NCBI RefSeq assembly: GCF_024166365.1
Contig: NC_064831.1
Coordinates: forward strand, 44,455,768-44,519,767
Length of the DNA stretch: 64,000 bases
From: Elephas maximus indicus
Taxonomy: Eukaryota > Chordata > Mammalia > Proboscidea > Elephantidae
Reading direction: 5' to 3'
The position numbers were made by a program, and so were the translations under genes. Every line of letters begins with the position of its first letter. The stretch's first letter is position 1. Of the stretch, positions 44,077-56,802 are shown in pieces. The notes beneath the pieces were generated by a model. It worked only from the letters and a program-made list of their open reading frames with translations, did not search any database and was not told where the DNA came from.

Positions 44077-45459
44077 GTGTAGTTATCTCTGTTCTGTCAG
44101 TATTTTAAAGCTTTTGAATTCCAATCCAGGCTTCTAGCTGGTTAGATTACTCTTGAATAAAATTTTCCCTTCTTTATTATCAATAGTAGCAAACTCTGTG
44201 TAGACCATTACATACTGGGGTTTCAAAGAATGGTCTTGCAAATGAGAGGCTCACAGCCTTATAAGGGAGAGAAGACAGAGACAGATGCCATGTTTGGTGT
44301 GAGTAGAACATTACAGAGTAGGTTGAGCTGTTGCTCTAATATCAACACATTATTTGGTATTTGGGAATCTGTTCAATAAATATCCACTCTCCAAATTGTG
44401 ATCAGTTATCTTACACCTGAATACTATGGCTTAATTTGATTTATCAATGAAGGCAAGGTTATGCAACCTCAATTACAATTGTGGAAAACTGTCAACAAAA
44501 ATCTGAGTAATATATACTGCTTACTTGTTTAAAAAAAAAAATCTAGGCACTCTTTTTTGATTTCTGCCTGAAACCATAGCCCTGCAGGAAATTCAGGGAT
44601 AAAAAGAGGAAAAAAAAAATCATTAGTCCAAAAAATTCCTAAAGACAGGACAGTGAACGTCAATTAAAACTTCAATTCCTCATGCTGCACCTATGCTGAT
44701 ATGAAATCAATAGATTTCTTCTTTGTTAAACATAGAGTATTTGTAATTCGGTTCTTGTGTCTTGTAAAATTGTTTTGCTTTTTTTTTACTCGAATTAAAA
44801 ACAGTGAAATATACACTAGATAGAGGATCGTTTCTGTTGATATGTCAGCTGTATCTTAATTTATACAACATACGAGTTTCCAAAACATCTGCAAGTATGA
44901 ATTTGCTTGTACTAATGAATAACTGGGCTTTTTTGAAATAGTGCACAGATTTGTGATATGACCACCCAGTTCTCCCTTTAAAGGGAACTGTTCTAGATGA
45001 TGACGTGGAACTCTGCAATAGTGCCTCATCTCAGAGTTTATGAGGTGAAATCAGGAAAAATTGGGCTAAGGCGTCTGGCAGAACTCTATAATCATGCTTC
45101 TTTTTGTGATCACGAACACTATCCCTAAGTGGCATGATGAGGCAGAGGCAGGGATCACTGGGAAAACTCCATCTGCCACTTAACCGGGGAAAAACTCATA
45201 AGGAGAGAATGGGCTAGGTTGTCCAAAACATAAACAGGCCATGATAACTATGAGAACCTCTGCTCTGAAACCCTGGTCTATATCCTGTCTTCTGGCTGTA
45301 TTCCTCATCCCACTGAGTTTCACATAGACTTGCCTTCTTACCTTAACCCAATTCTCCATCTATTTATTGATCCCTCTATCCTACTAAAACATATCTATTT
45401 TGTGTCTCAATTCATTAGTCTTTAAATTATTCCAAATATGCATATATTATTTCATGTAC
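44077..45459. other. No recognisable feature
   Basis: Single-copy-looking AT-rich DNA. No coding or RNA signal. Confidence 0.35.
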
Positions 45460-45468
45460 AAGGGATTA

Positions 45469-45667
45469 GGAGCCCTGGTGGTGCAGTGGTTAAGCACTAG
45501 GCTGCTAACCAAAAGGTTGGCTGTTCAAACTCACCAGTGCACTCTGCAGGAGAAAAATGTAGCAGTCTGCTTCCATAGATTACAGCCTTGTAAACTCTAT
45601 GAGGCAGTTCTACTCTGTCCTGTAGGGCCACTATGAGTCAGAATTGACTTGATGGCAATGAGTACCT
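45469..45667 (+). mobile_element. AfroSINE, long subfamily, with TSD
   Basis: Head 'agccctggtggtgcagtggt', then the extra block 'ggagaaaaatgtagcagtct' to 'gattacagccttg', then tail 'actatgagtcagaattgact'. AAGGGATTA at 45460-45468 and 45668-45676 is a perfect 9-bp TSD. Confidence 0.9.
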
Positions 45668-45676
45668 AAGGGATTA

Positions 45677-46661
45677 TCTATGAAAGACTATGAAAAAAGA
45701 ATGAATAAAGTTTTTTGTTTTTTTTTTTTGCAGAACCCAACAAAAGATAAGATTAGATTCAGAGTAGATGTGCAAGGACCTTCCATTTTGCCTGTTGGGC
45801 AAGAAATTGGTGACACAACTCTAGCTTCAATTGGTTTATTCATATTTGTATATAAAGAACATACTAGAGTCTTATCTAAGTGTTATATGATAAAAATTTT
45901 AAATACTTCGTGCTTTTTCTTTTAGTTTTCAGTGATGGTAGATGCACATATCTTTCCAAAAATGATAAATATACTTTGTTAAGTTCCTGTTTATTGTGCA
46001 ATTGGATTTAAGCTTCCCTACTTGCAAAGTTTGAACTTCTAGAGAATGAAAACTATCTCAAATGAAGATAAACTGGATGTGTCAGGAGGAGCAAAAATAG
46101 TTTTCATTTATTTGCTATAACTTTAGGTTGCATAAAGTTCATGTCCTTCTCCCCTCAGCATACGCTGATGCCTTAATTCTTACTCTAAAATTCTTCCAAA
46201 TATCTCAGAAAAATAAGTTAGGCTGCATCAGTTATTAGCATCTTTTGTCATCATATTCTTCCCTGAAAATTGTGACAGGTCAGGTAAAACCTGAGTGTAC
46301 TGAACACTTGAGGAAGGGCAAGTTTTTAACTGGGACAGAGAAGATGTGTAAAGGAGAGGACAGTGCATTGGGAATAAATTTATTTACTTCACAATCCTTG
46401 TATTTGAAGGGCTAGAAATCTCTTCTGAGGAGGAGGAAAAACTCCAAGGCTCAGATCACCTGAATGAGAGCACCATTAAATGCTGGAAACCTTTGATTTA
46501 GGAGGGTGTTCGTAGTTGAATACAGCTGGAAGTTGGAGAATCTACAGTGGAGACAGAATTTCTAAGAAAGATCCACCAAAAATGATTTCTTACATTCTGT
46601 ACCATACAAAGCCTTTTTAGCAGAATATTTAGTGTTTTTTTATATATATATTTAGTTTATT
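45677..46661. other. No recognisable feature
   Basis: A T-run followed by GCAG at about 45719-45734 mimics a splice acceptor ahead of an open frame, but the peptide resembles nothing known and no donor was found. Confidence 0.35.
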
Positions 46662-47275
46662 TAGTTGTCAAGGATTTCATTTTACTTGGATCCACAATCA
46701 ACGGCCATGCAAGCAGCAGTCAAGAAATCAAAAGATGCATTGCATTGGGCAAATGTGCTGCAAAAGATCTCTTTAAAGTGTTAAAAAGCAAAGATGTCAC
46801 CTTGAAGATGAAGGTGCACCTGACCCAAACCACGGTATTTTCAATCGCATCATGTGCATGTGGAAGCTGGACAATGAATAAGGAAGACCAAGGAAGAATT
46901 GACACCTTTGAATTGTGGTGTTGGCAAAGAATATTGAATATACCATGGACTGCTAAAAGAATGAAGAAATCTGTCCCAGAAGAAGTAGAACCAGAGTGGT
47001 CCTTAGAAGCAAGGGTGGTGAGACTACATCTCACATACTTTGGACATGTTATCAGGAGGGATCAGTCCCTGGAGAAGGACATCGCGCTTGGTAAACTAGA
47101 AGGTCAGTGAAAAAGAGGAAGACCCTCAAGAGATGGGTTGACACAGTGGCTGCAACAATGGGCTGAAGCATAACAATGACTGTGAGGATGGAGCAGGACC
47201 AGGCAGTGTTTCATTCTGTTGTACATAGGGTAGTTATGAGTCAGAACCTACTCGACGGCATCTAACAATAACAAC
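46662..47275 (+). mobile_element. RTE-type LINE, strongly 5'-truncated, sense
   Basis: Starts after the RT catalytic box ('gttgtcaaggatttcatttt') and runs to a short (AAC)n-like tail near 47262-47275. The TSD could not be found. Confidence 0.85.
46745..47110 (+). pseudogene. RTE C-terminal protein relic
   Basis: 121 codons open: MGKCAAKDLFKVLKSKDVTL, FELWCWQRILNIPWTAKRMK, then LEARVVRLHLTYFGHVIRRD. The WCWRR block reads WCWQR. It lacks the whole catalytic domain. The antisense ORF 46720-47034 is a shadow of it. Confidence 0.85.
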
Positions 47276-50200
47276 ATATTCAAAAGTTTGGTTAAATGAT
47301 TCAGCAGAAAGTTTAAATTGATGTTATGTTTTCTCTGGCAGTGTATAGTTACCTGGGTAGATGGCTATAGGTCTCTTTGGGGAAAGTCTAGGGGAATCAT
47401 TACCATGTTCCTTTGTCATGGTGTTGCAAGGGCCTAACACCTGGAGATGTGGTCTGTTCTTCAGTCAATGTGTTCAGGATTTGAATATGGCTCAGGTCTG
47501 GAAATGGGGCAAGAGATCTGTCTTCTTGTTAGGGAGGACGGCCTCAATCCCTTGACCACCCATTCATTATTTCTTTTGGTTGACTAAATTAAGCAATATC
47601 TTTGGTGTCTATCTATCCTGCTTCTAAAAACTGTGTTCTACCAACCATTTCCATAGCTCTAATTCAGACCTCCATGGCTGCCACTCCAACATTGCAGCTT
47701 ATAAAAACTTCACCCACCTTGTTCTGATAATTAAACGCTACCTATCTTTTCTATTGTTAGAGTTCTGTAACATCCCTGGCCTATGGAGGACAGCTGTCAC
47801 TGAGTTTCTCAATATGCCAGTGCCCCTCTCAACTTTACATTACTTATTTAATTGGTAAATGTTGTGTTCTTTGCTATTTCCTGAGGAACATTCTTGGCTG
47901 GGAGATTTTCAGGTTTTATGTAGTATATCCACTGTACCAAATCCACATCTCTGAAACTTACTATCTCTTTTTCTACTGTTTGCTATACTATTTCTACTTA
48001 GTGCAGAACAAAACTTTTGCAAGCTACAAAGAACCACCCTAGCTTATGTTTACATTGTCCCACATGGTCCTTGCCAGGATGTTAAATTCTGTATCACAAG
48101 TGAGTGCTCCCATAGCAATAAATTTTCCTTTATTTAACTTTATATACTTCCTCACTGATTCAGAACTCTCAGAGTCTAGATCTAGTCTATAACTACTCTT
48201 ATAGTTTCTATTGGTGCATGTTGATAAGATCCTGTAGATTCTTCAGTATATTTTCTCTTTCTTCCCTTAACAGACTCATCACTTCCCAGCTGGGTTATAT
48301 TGTGACTTTACCCTCATTATTGGTTTGGAAATCCAAGACAGTGTTTGGGGGTAGATCTTGATATTGATCCAGAATTTTCCATCCCATGACTCACAGTTCC
48401 ATTTCTTCTCAATCAAAGTCCTCATAGGCATAGTTAATCTGCCTAAGTTGAAAACTAAGCATTCTCTGGAGCTCTGCCATGATTATGATTAAGTTCTGGG
48501 TCTAGTGCTCAGCTTTTCCTGCCTTTGCTGCAGGAGGAGAGAATTTATTTATATAGTGACATGGAGATCCGTTGTCTTTACCCTTAACCTTAAACTGGTG
48601 ATTAATCACTCAACCTTTCCTTGTCTTTCTCCCAAACAAAGTCTATTCTTTCCATAATGCTAATCACTTCTTCCCTTGAACCTCTCAAGTACCTGAGCTA
48701 TTGTACCAACTAGTGTATTCCCTTCCACTGGTAACCCATCCCACCAACCACCAGTGAAAATTTTAATAATTATACCACTATAGCACACTACACGCTATCA
48801 GTTTTGCATATAGCATCAGTGCTTAGGTCTTCATTGACAGCCTAACAGAGAAGATCTGTCTAAAATTTTCATTTTAGAGTTAGCTTCCTCAGCCCGTGCT
48901 AAGAAAGTACCAACTTTCTTAGGTCAAGTTCTCTGGGAAACAGGCTATGAAATAGAGATGTATATGCAGGGCTTCTATTGGATTAGGTAGAGAAAGAGGC
49001 TGGATTGCAATACATTTGTAACTGAGGGCTCAGCCAATCCCACAGGAAGCTCTGATGCGGGAATGGCCCCTATATCAAAGTAAGGGGGCCAGGCCTTTTA
49101 ACCTCCACATCATTTAATCATTGGATGTGGGATGCCCTAAAGGAGGGACCATAACAATTTGGACATGGGCCATTCTCAAAAGTGACACAGCTGTGAGCCT
49201 TCAGCAATCAATACTTCCAGCAGTTGGAAGAATGAGTGACTTCAAGCTGAGGGAGTATCTGTGTGGTGCAACTCGGTTACAACACACCATATCTTTCCAT
49301 CACTTTTGAAGGTAGATTTGAGTGGGAGACTGAAGTGAAAATATTATGGTTGAGATTAAATTGATTTTAATAACCCGGGGTATACAGAAAGTGTACACTC
49401 TCTGGAATACCCAACTATGTTCCTTCTCTTAAGGCACAGAAGCTTACTCAGAGGGCTACTCAGAGGGCTTTTGTACTAATTAAAAAAAAAAATCTGTAAT
49501 GTTTTAGAAAATTAGAAGACTGTGGTTCCTGGGTGTCAGAGGCAGTATCTCTAATTTCCCACAGCATACTTCTCTTTCTTTGCCATATAGCTGCAGTCAA
49601 GGCATAAGGAAAAGAGTTGGGTTGATTCAGGGGGCCATGCAAACACAGGCACAGCCAGAGTTTGAATCTTGTCGTGGTTTATGTGACTGAGGAAGGGTTT
49701 ACCTACCTTTGTGAGAAGAGGCTTTGGAATCCCTGAATTTAGATGAATGGACATGGTATACTTTTACCTGTTTGATTATTGTAGATGTAAGAATTTTATT
49801 ATTGCCTTCTTAATTTCTTGGTATTTTCTTATTTCAGTTATATTACATCCACACCCAGAGTTGCTATAAATCAAGCTACCAGCTTCATCTATTGTGATTA
49901 TTTATTCCTAGATGCTCTTTGAGGTCAGAGCTGGCTGATGCTAAGCATGTTTTAGTTTTAACCTGAAGAGATTTTATATGTATAATTGAGTATTCCATAA
50001 TAAAAATATCATAAAAATTTTAAAGAACTGAATTTGATACCTCAGAATCTTCACTGGGGGCATGTATTACCTATCATTATGTGGAATGTGCCATACCTTT
50101 GCTGGAAAATTAGAAGATGTCTTGCTATTAGGTATTTTGAAATAATTTTTTTTTGAATAGATTTACTTAAAAAGCACCCTGTGATACAGGAAAAGGATGA

Positions 50201-50894
50201 AATTGTAGCTCTGTTTAGTGTGACACTAATTTTAATTTTAGTTTTAAATGCCACACCCAGATTGCCTGAATGCTCTGAAGCATAAGTAATTGGCTTTTAC
50301 CCAAGAGTTAGACTCAAATGAAGTCCCATTGTGTAAGGAAAATTGCACTGGATCTAATACTCTAAAGGGGAAGGGAGAAAGAATGCTAATTATGTAAGCA
50401 TCTAAGTTCTGGTCTGCTGCCACCCTGCACAACATTCATTAAAGTTTAAAATTCTCACTTTTCCTACAGTACAAGGATGCATCTAGAATTATGCAGAATC
50501 ATAAGACAGCTAGGAAACTATATCAAAAGTCAAGTGTGAAAGGCTGTGTGTGGTGAGGAGTAAATGAATTTTTTTTTTATTGTGTACAGTAAAATTACTG
50601 GAATATCATAGGACCAACATAAAAATGTTCAATTTTTTGTGGATTTTTATTTTCAAACAAGAAGATAACCTTAAGAGAGCATTGATGAGTGACTGAGCCA
50701 AGATAGTAACTCTGGGAATGGAGAGGAGGTATAGGAAATGAGAGGTTTTATAGAGTTAGGGACCACAGATTTAGGAACTGGTTAGAAGTGGGGAGCAAAG
50801 GAGATGGAGGAATCTAGGGTGAGCCTGGAGTTCCAGTCAATATGACTAGGAGAATGCTGGTTTTATTAATAAGTACTTTGAGAGAAAATCAGAA
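47276..50894. other. Unassigned; possible LTR-like relic
   Basis: No gene recognised. The segment at 48900-49320 ('aggtcaagttctctgggaaa', 'cagccaatcccacaggaagc', 'ccttttaacctccacatcat') and the C/T-rich DNA before it resemble an old endogenous retroviral LTR plus internal remnant, but I cannot assign the family. The rest, including 49325-50890, shows nothing. Confidence 0.3.
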
Positions 50895-52965
50895 AGTATT
50901 TTCCTGATAGTAACGTGGAACACATTTCCATGTGCTTGTTGGTCATTTAAATATTTTCTTTGGTGAAGTGTCTGTTCAAGTCTTTTGCCCCTTTTTAATT
51001 TTTATTAAATTTTTTTTTCATTTATATAATATATGTATACTTGATCCAAGTCTTCTGCCAGACATAAGTATTGCAAAGACAATCTATGGCTTGTCTTTTT
51101 GTTTTCTTAATGATATCTTTGAAGAAGAGAAATTTTTTAATTTTGATGAAGTCCGGGTTATCAAATTTTTCCTCGTGTTAAAACATCTTTGTACTTTTTC
51201 TAAGAACAATTTCTGTATTTTAAATTTGTGACAGTATTTTTTGTGTTTTCTACCAGAACCTTCATCTCTTTAGTCTATGTCAAATTAATTTTTGCATGCA
51301 TTATAAGCTATTTTTTCATGTGTCTACCCTATTGCTCCAGCATCATTTGTTGAAAATGCTATCCCATCCCTGCTGAAATTTCTTTTCACTTTCGTAAAAA
51401 TTAAATTGGTCATATACACATGTGTCTATCTCTGTACTCTGTTCTGTTCTAACGATCTCTTGTCTCATTTGTCAATATCACAATTACTGTAGCTATTAGT
51501 AAATTTTGAAATCAGGTTGTGTAAATCCTCTTATCGTATTATTTTAAAAGATTGCTTTAGTTATCCTAGATTATTTGCATTTCTATATACATTTTAATAT
51601 CAGCTTGTTAAATCTGAAAAACAAAAGTTTTAGATTTTAGTTGGGATAGCATTAAGTATATGGATCAATTTAGGAAGAATTGACATAATAATAATACTGA
51701 ATCTTATGAACATATATTGTCCCTTCATTTATTTGGTTCTTTAATTTTTTTCAGCAGTATTTTGTAGTTTTCAACACAGAAGTCTTGAACATATTTTGGT
51801 AAATTTATTTCTAAGTTTATGATTTTTGATGCTATTTTAATTGAAATTTAAAAAAGTTTTACTTCCTAGTGTGTTGTTGCCAGCTTAAGAAATACACTTG
51901 TTTTATGTATATTGACCTTTATTCTGTCTACTTGATAAATTCACTTTTTAGCTCTAATAGTTGTTTTGTAGATTCCTTAACATGTTCTCATAAATAATCA
52001 TGTTGACTGTGGAAAAAAAGAATTTTTCTTTTTCCTCTCCAATATTTATGCTTTTTATTTTTTTTATCTTGCCTTATTGAACTATTTAGGCTCTCCTATT
52101 CAATGTTGTATTCAGTGTTGAATACAAGTGGTGAGAGTGGATATGCTAACCTTATTCTCTGTCTTATGGGAAAGGATTAAGTATTTTACCATTAAGAATA
52201 GTCTTAGTTGCAGATTTTTTTTTTTTTAATCAAATTGATGACATTTTGTTCTATTTTGCTAAGAAATTTTTTATGGCATGGATGGGTGTTGAACTTTGTC
52301 CAATGGACTTCTCATTGTGCAAGGACTGATGTTACTATATGTTTTTCTTCCTTGTTTTAATATAGTGAATTACATGATTGATTTTCAAAAATTAAGTCAA
52401 ACTTACATTTCTGGAACAAACCACACTTATTCAGGATGCATTATCCTTGTTATACATTCTAGATTTAATTTGGTAATATTTTGTTAAGGATTTTGCATCT
52501 ATGTTTATGAGAGTTATTGATCTGACATTTTCTTTTTTTTTTTTTGTAATATTATTGTCAAGTGTTGATATTGTGGTTTTCTGGGCAAATAAAACAAGTC
52601 AGAAAATGCTTTTTCCTTTATTGGAACAAGTCTATGTAAGATTAATATTTTTTCTTTATGTGCATACGTGAAACTACATATATATCTATTTTTATATACA
52701 CACACATTATCTGTCTGTTGTTTAATTTCAGAATTTGGGGTGGGGCATTTCTAGATATCTTATTGTTGCTGCTTTTTAACTTTATTATGATCATAAAACA
52801 AATTCTGTAAGATTTTGATCTTTTGAAAATGATTGAGAGTTGTTTTAAGGCTCAGTATATGATCTATCTTGGTTAACGGACCATATGCACTTAAAAAGAA
52901 TGTGTATTCTAGAGTTATCGTGTGTAATGAGTACATGATATTTTGACAGAGAAATTAGATGACTT
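50895..52965 (-). mobile_element. Old L1 ORF2 relic, antisense
   Basis: Long T-rich antisense ORF2. At the left, 'ccatgtgcttgttggtcatt' and 'tctttggtgaagtgtctgtt' are from the ORF2 C-terminal region; the middle covers the RT. At the right the minus strand reads YTFF..YGPLTKIDHIL-like sequence from the endonuclease C-terminus. The stretch between endonuclease and RT is partly deleted and the 3' end is missing. Much older than the other L1 copies here; no long frame survives. Confidence 0.75.
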
Positions 52966-53070
52966 CTAGGATATATTCCTTATTTCTAAAAAGGCAAATT
53001 CCTTGAGGCAGTACATCCTAAGAAAGAAGTATGGAGTATGTTTCTTAAAACAGAGTCCATAAGAATAATA

Positions 53071-54402
53071 TAATAATACAATTTTATTATGTGGAAATTA
53101 TAGAACAATATCATTAATATCACACGCAAGCAAAATTTTGCTGAAGATCATTCAAAAACGGCTGCAGCAGTGTATCAACAGGGATCTGCCAGAAATTCAG
53201 ACTGGTTTCAGAAGAAGACGTGGAACCAGGGATTATCATTGCTGATGTCAGATGGATCCTGGCTGAAAGCAGAGAATACCAGAAGGATGTTTACCTGTGT
53301 TTTATTGACTATGCAAAGGCATTCGACTGTGTGGATCATAACAAATTATGGATAACATTGCAAAGAATGGGAATTCCAGAACACTTAATTGTGCTCATGA
53401 GGAACCTTTACATAGATCAAGAGGCAGCTGTTCGGACAGAACAAGCCGATACTAATTGGTTTAAAGTCAGGAAAGGTGTGCGTCAGGGTTGTATTCTTTC
53501 ACCATACCTATTCAATCGTATGTTGAGCAAATAATCCGAGAATCTGGACTATATGAAGAAGAACGGGGCATCAGGATTGGAGGAAGACTCATTAACAACC
53601 TGCGTTATGCAGATGACACAATCTTGCTTGCTGAAAGTGAAAAGGACTTGAAGCACTTACCAATGAAGATCAAAGACCACAGCTTTCAGTATGGATTGCA
53701 CCTCGATATAAAGAAAACAAAAATCCTCACAACTGGACCAATGAGCAACATCACGATAAACGGAGAAAAGATGGAAGTTATCAAGGATTTCATTTTACTT
53801 GGATCCACAATCAACAGCCTTGGAAGCACCAGTCGAGAAATCAAAAGACGCATTGCATTGGGTAAATCTGCTGCAAAGGACCTCTTTAAAGTGTTGAAAT
53901 GCGAAGATGTCACCTTGAAGACTAAGGTGCGCCTGATCCAAGCCATAGTATTTTCAATTGCATCATATGCGTATGAAAGCTGGACAATGAATAAGGAAGA
54001 CTGAAGAAGAATTGATGCCTTTGAATTGTGGTGTTGGCGAAGAATATTGAATACACCATGGACTCCCAAAAGAATGAACAAATCTGTCTTTGAAGAAATA
54101 CAACCAAAATGCTCCTTAGAGGCAAGAATGGCAAGACTGCATCTTACATACTTCGGACATGTTGTCAGGGGGGATCAGTCCCTGGAGAAGGACATCATGC
54201 TTGGCAAAGTACAGGGTCAGCGGAAAAGAGGAAGACCCTCAATGAGGTGGATTGACACCAGTGGCTGCAACAATGAGCTCAAGCATAACAACGATTGTAA
54301 GGATGGCTCAGGACCTGGCAGTGTTTCGTTCTGTTGTGCATAGGGTCGCTATGAGTCGGAACCAGCTTGACGGCACCTAACAACAACAACAACGACAACA
54401 AC
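53071..54402 (+). mobile_element. RTE-type LINE, best preserved copy, with TSD
   Basis: Starts upstream of the RT core ('ggaaattatagaacaatatc') and ends in (AAC)n at 54378-54402. AAGAATAATA at 53061-53070 and 54403-54412 is a perfect 10-bp TSD. The 3' terminus 'gggtcgctatgagtcggaac' followed by 'cggcacctaa' is nearly identical to the AfroSINE tail. Confidence 0.93.
53220..54343 (+). pseudogene. RTE reverse transcriptase, few lesions
   Basis: RT motif A is CFIDYAKAFDCVDH, motif B GVRQGCILSPYLFN and motif C RYADDTILLA (YADD codons 53606-53617). The C-terminal region includes LWCWRRILNTPW and HLTYFGHVVRGDQSLEKDIM, ending RGRPSMRWID. Only two main lesions are seen in this span: a one-base deletion near 53518 (the frame shifts after PYLFN) and a TGA at 54002, where relatives have CGA. 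The endonuclease is absent because of 5' truncation, so it is not autonomous. Antisense ORFs at 53686-54134 are shadows. Confidence 0.9.
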
Positions 54403-54412
54403 AAGAATAATA

Positions 54413-55055
54413 CGAAGACTTCAAGAAGAGGCAGAAAGATACCACAGGGTTAGGTACAGCCTCAGGTTCCACAAGCCAAGACTACTGAATTCTAACTCTA
54501 TGACCTGAAGCAAGGAACCTAACTTCCTGAAACTTTGGTTTTCTGGGAGGTAATGAGCCTCACTCCCGTCTTTGTTAAGCATCCAAAGCCTTTTTAAGAT
54601 GAAGTAAGGGAATATATATGGAAACGTTCTGAAAGTTGTCATAGCAAAACACAGGTAGCAATATTATTATACCATAATATAGCACAATTCTATAGCTAAT
54701 TTTAGTCATATCTAAGTAAAACTAATTTTAGATTGTCCAGCAAGTGGTACTAACATTGATGGAATCTGTAAGTCAATACATTGTTCCTCACATAGGTCTT
54801 AGAAAACCACAGTTAGAAATCAGTCTAAAATTGTCACCAATTACTAAACCATTGTACTGCTTTTAAGAATGTACTCTTGGAATTTAGAGTGGATTAATGG
54901 ACAGATCAATAAGTAATAAAACTGAGCAAAATGAACTACCATCACCTAATCAACCATGAAAATACTTAGTGAAGAGCCTCTTCTTGAGACACCTGAGGTG
55001 AAGAACTCATCAGATTTCATGAATTAGATTTGTGGGCATCTAATTTTTTTTTTTT
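54413..55055. other. No recognisable feature
   Basis: Unassigned DNA; the minus ORF 54421-54642 resembles nothing known to me. Confidence 0.35.
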
Positions 55056-55067
55056 AATGACTACAAC

Positions 55068-55230
55068 GGAAACCCTGGTGGTGTAGTGGTTAAGTCCTAC
55101 GGCTGCTAACCGAAGGGTCAGCAGTTCAAATCCACCAGGTGCTCCTTGGAAACTCTATGGGGCAGTTCTACTCTGTCCTGTAGGGTCGCTATGAGTCAGA
55201 ATCGACTCGACGGCACTGTTTTTTTTTTTT
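55068..55230 (+). mobile_element. AfroSINE, young-looking, with TSD
   Basis: Close to the consensus I recall: AAACCCTGGTGGTGTAGTGG, GGTCAGCAGTTCAAATCCAC, tail GTCGCTATGAGTCAGAATCG then ACTCGACGGCACTG, followed by T11. AATGACTACAAC at 55056-55067 recurs at 55231-55242, preceded both times by a T-run. It retains several CpGs, as expected of a fairly recent copy. Confidence 0.94.
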
Positions 55231-55242
55231 AATGACTACAAC

Positions 55243-56344
55243 AATATGCCAACAATAGTTACAATTTTTTTATTATAGATACATTTAGTATAATTTTATC
55301 ATGAGAAATGTTTTTGGCTAAAATAGTTTATTATATAGATAAATCTTATAAAAATACAATAAAACCATCTAATAATGAAACTTTTCCTTTCAGAATGTAT
55401 GATAATTCCTCCCACAAGGAAAGTATTAGATTTCCTTTCCACTATCGTTTAGGTCAAGGTCTATTTATTGTTTAGAAGGTTATTTACAGTTTATGACAGG
55501 TTTGATGCATTTACTCATTATTTTTTTCCAATGAAAAGTAATTGAACTGCTATTAAGTATCAGGGACCCTGATATATTTCATTAGAAAACACAGATGTAA
55601 AAAGGAGGAATTATGTTATCATGTGTTATGTGTTAAAATACGTATAATGCTTCAGAGAGATATCTATAATGATTAAACGAACTGATCACATAGATAGATA
55701 AAGGAGTACATTAACTTGTGTCTGGACCATCAAAAGTTTTCTTGACCTGGATCTAAAATCTAGCTGCCAAGCCAGGAATTCAAGGCATTCTGCCTGTCTT
55801 CTCAAGTTTTGGTTTAAATAAAGTTTTGTCATGGAAAAATAAGAAAGAAAATGAGCATTAATGAAAGCAAACAATCTGCCCAGCCAGAAAATGTGATGTG
55901 TTCACTCACATTGCTGCACTTTCTCACCTTTGTCACAAACAACTCCATGAAATAAGTGATACCACTCCTGTTTTATATAAAGGAAACAAGTTTCTAATGA
56001 TCACAATTCCAGTTTTAGAAACATGAAAATATATGTCTTAGAATCAATAAAATATTAAGTAGAATCATTTTCATAAGATTGTTACCCACTAGTTTAGATC
56101 ATATAACTTAAAAAAATAGCTCTTTATTTTCATATAACCCTACAGATTTTTATATTACAGACATCCAAAACTAATGTGACTCTTACTATATCTTTATATA
56201 AAAATATTGGAGAATTCATATTAGTCTAAATGAACACAAAAGAGGGACTGTGTTGCTGTGGGGCTTTCTTGGCTGCTCTGTACTCTGGAAAAGAGCACTC
56301 AGATGGAAATCTTGTTATCATTTATCAGTGAAACAACAATAAAA
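55243..56344. other. No recognisable feature
   Basis: AT-rich single-copy-looking DNA, no gene. Confidence 0.35.
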
Positions 56345-56535
56345 CATTTTTGAGTGCTTATGGTGTTCCAGTCACTGCTCTAATTATTTCTTATTTCATA
56401 TTTCTTATTCCAACATAAAGAAGTTAGAACGTTATTATATCCATATATCTGGTGAGGAAACAAAAGAACAGAAAAGTTAAGCGATTTGCTGAACCATGAT
56501 TTAAAGCAGGCACTCTGGCTCAGGCCTCCACCCTA
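56345..56535 (+). mobile_element. MIR SINE relic
   Basis: 'tgagtgcttatggtgttcca', then 'ctggtgaggaaacaaaagaa', then 'ttaagcgatttgctgaacca', then 'gcaggcactctggctcaggc' follows the MIR order. Confidence 0.65.
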
Positions 56536-56679
56536 ACCAGCATCTTCCTTGAAGGGGTATAGGTGCATGTTGGAGTTCAGCTGGGCACCAAATGAGTATG
56601 CCTCCCTCCTCATCAAGGTTGAGGTGGTCCTTGAATTAACTGATGTTATCCCATTTGAACAGAGTGGTGTAGTAAGGCT

Positions 56680-56790
56680 TGGGAACCACACAGAAATTGC
56701 TCAAATCCTAGTCCTATCACTGGAGTAAATATGGAGTACATCACTTAGGGTCTCTGAATCTTGCTTTTCTTGTCTTTAAAGTCAGAATAT
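56680..56790 (-). mobile_element. MIR SINE relic
   Basis: 'attgctcaaatcctagtcct', then 'acatcacttagggtctctga', then 'tgtctttaaagtcagaat' is an antisense MIR. Confidence 0.55.
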
Positions 56791-56802
56791 TTTCTCTAGT
56801 GG

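Noticed and set aside
45680..45925. Possible exon after a T-run plus GCAG acceptor
   Set aside because: The acceptor-like sequence is a common T-tract product; no donor, no recognisable peptide and no partner exons.
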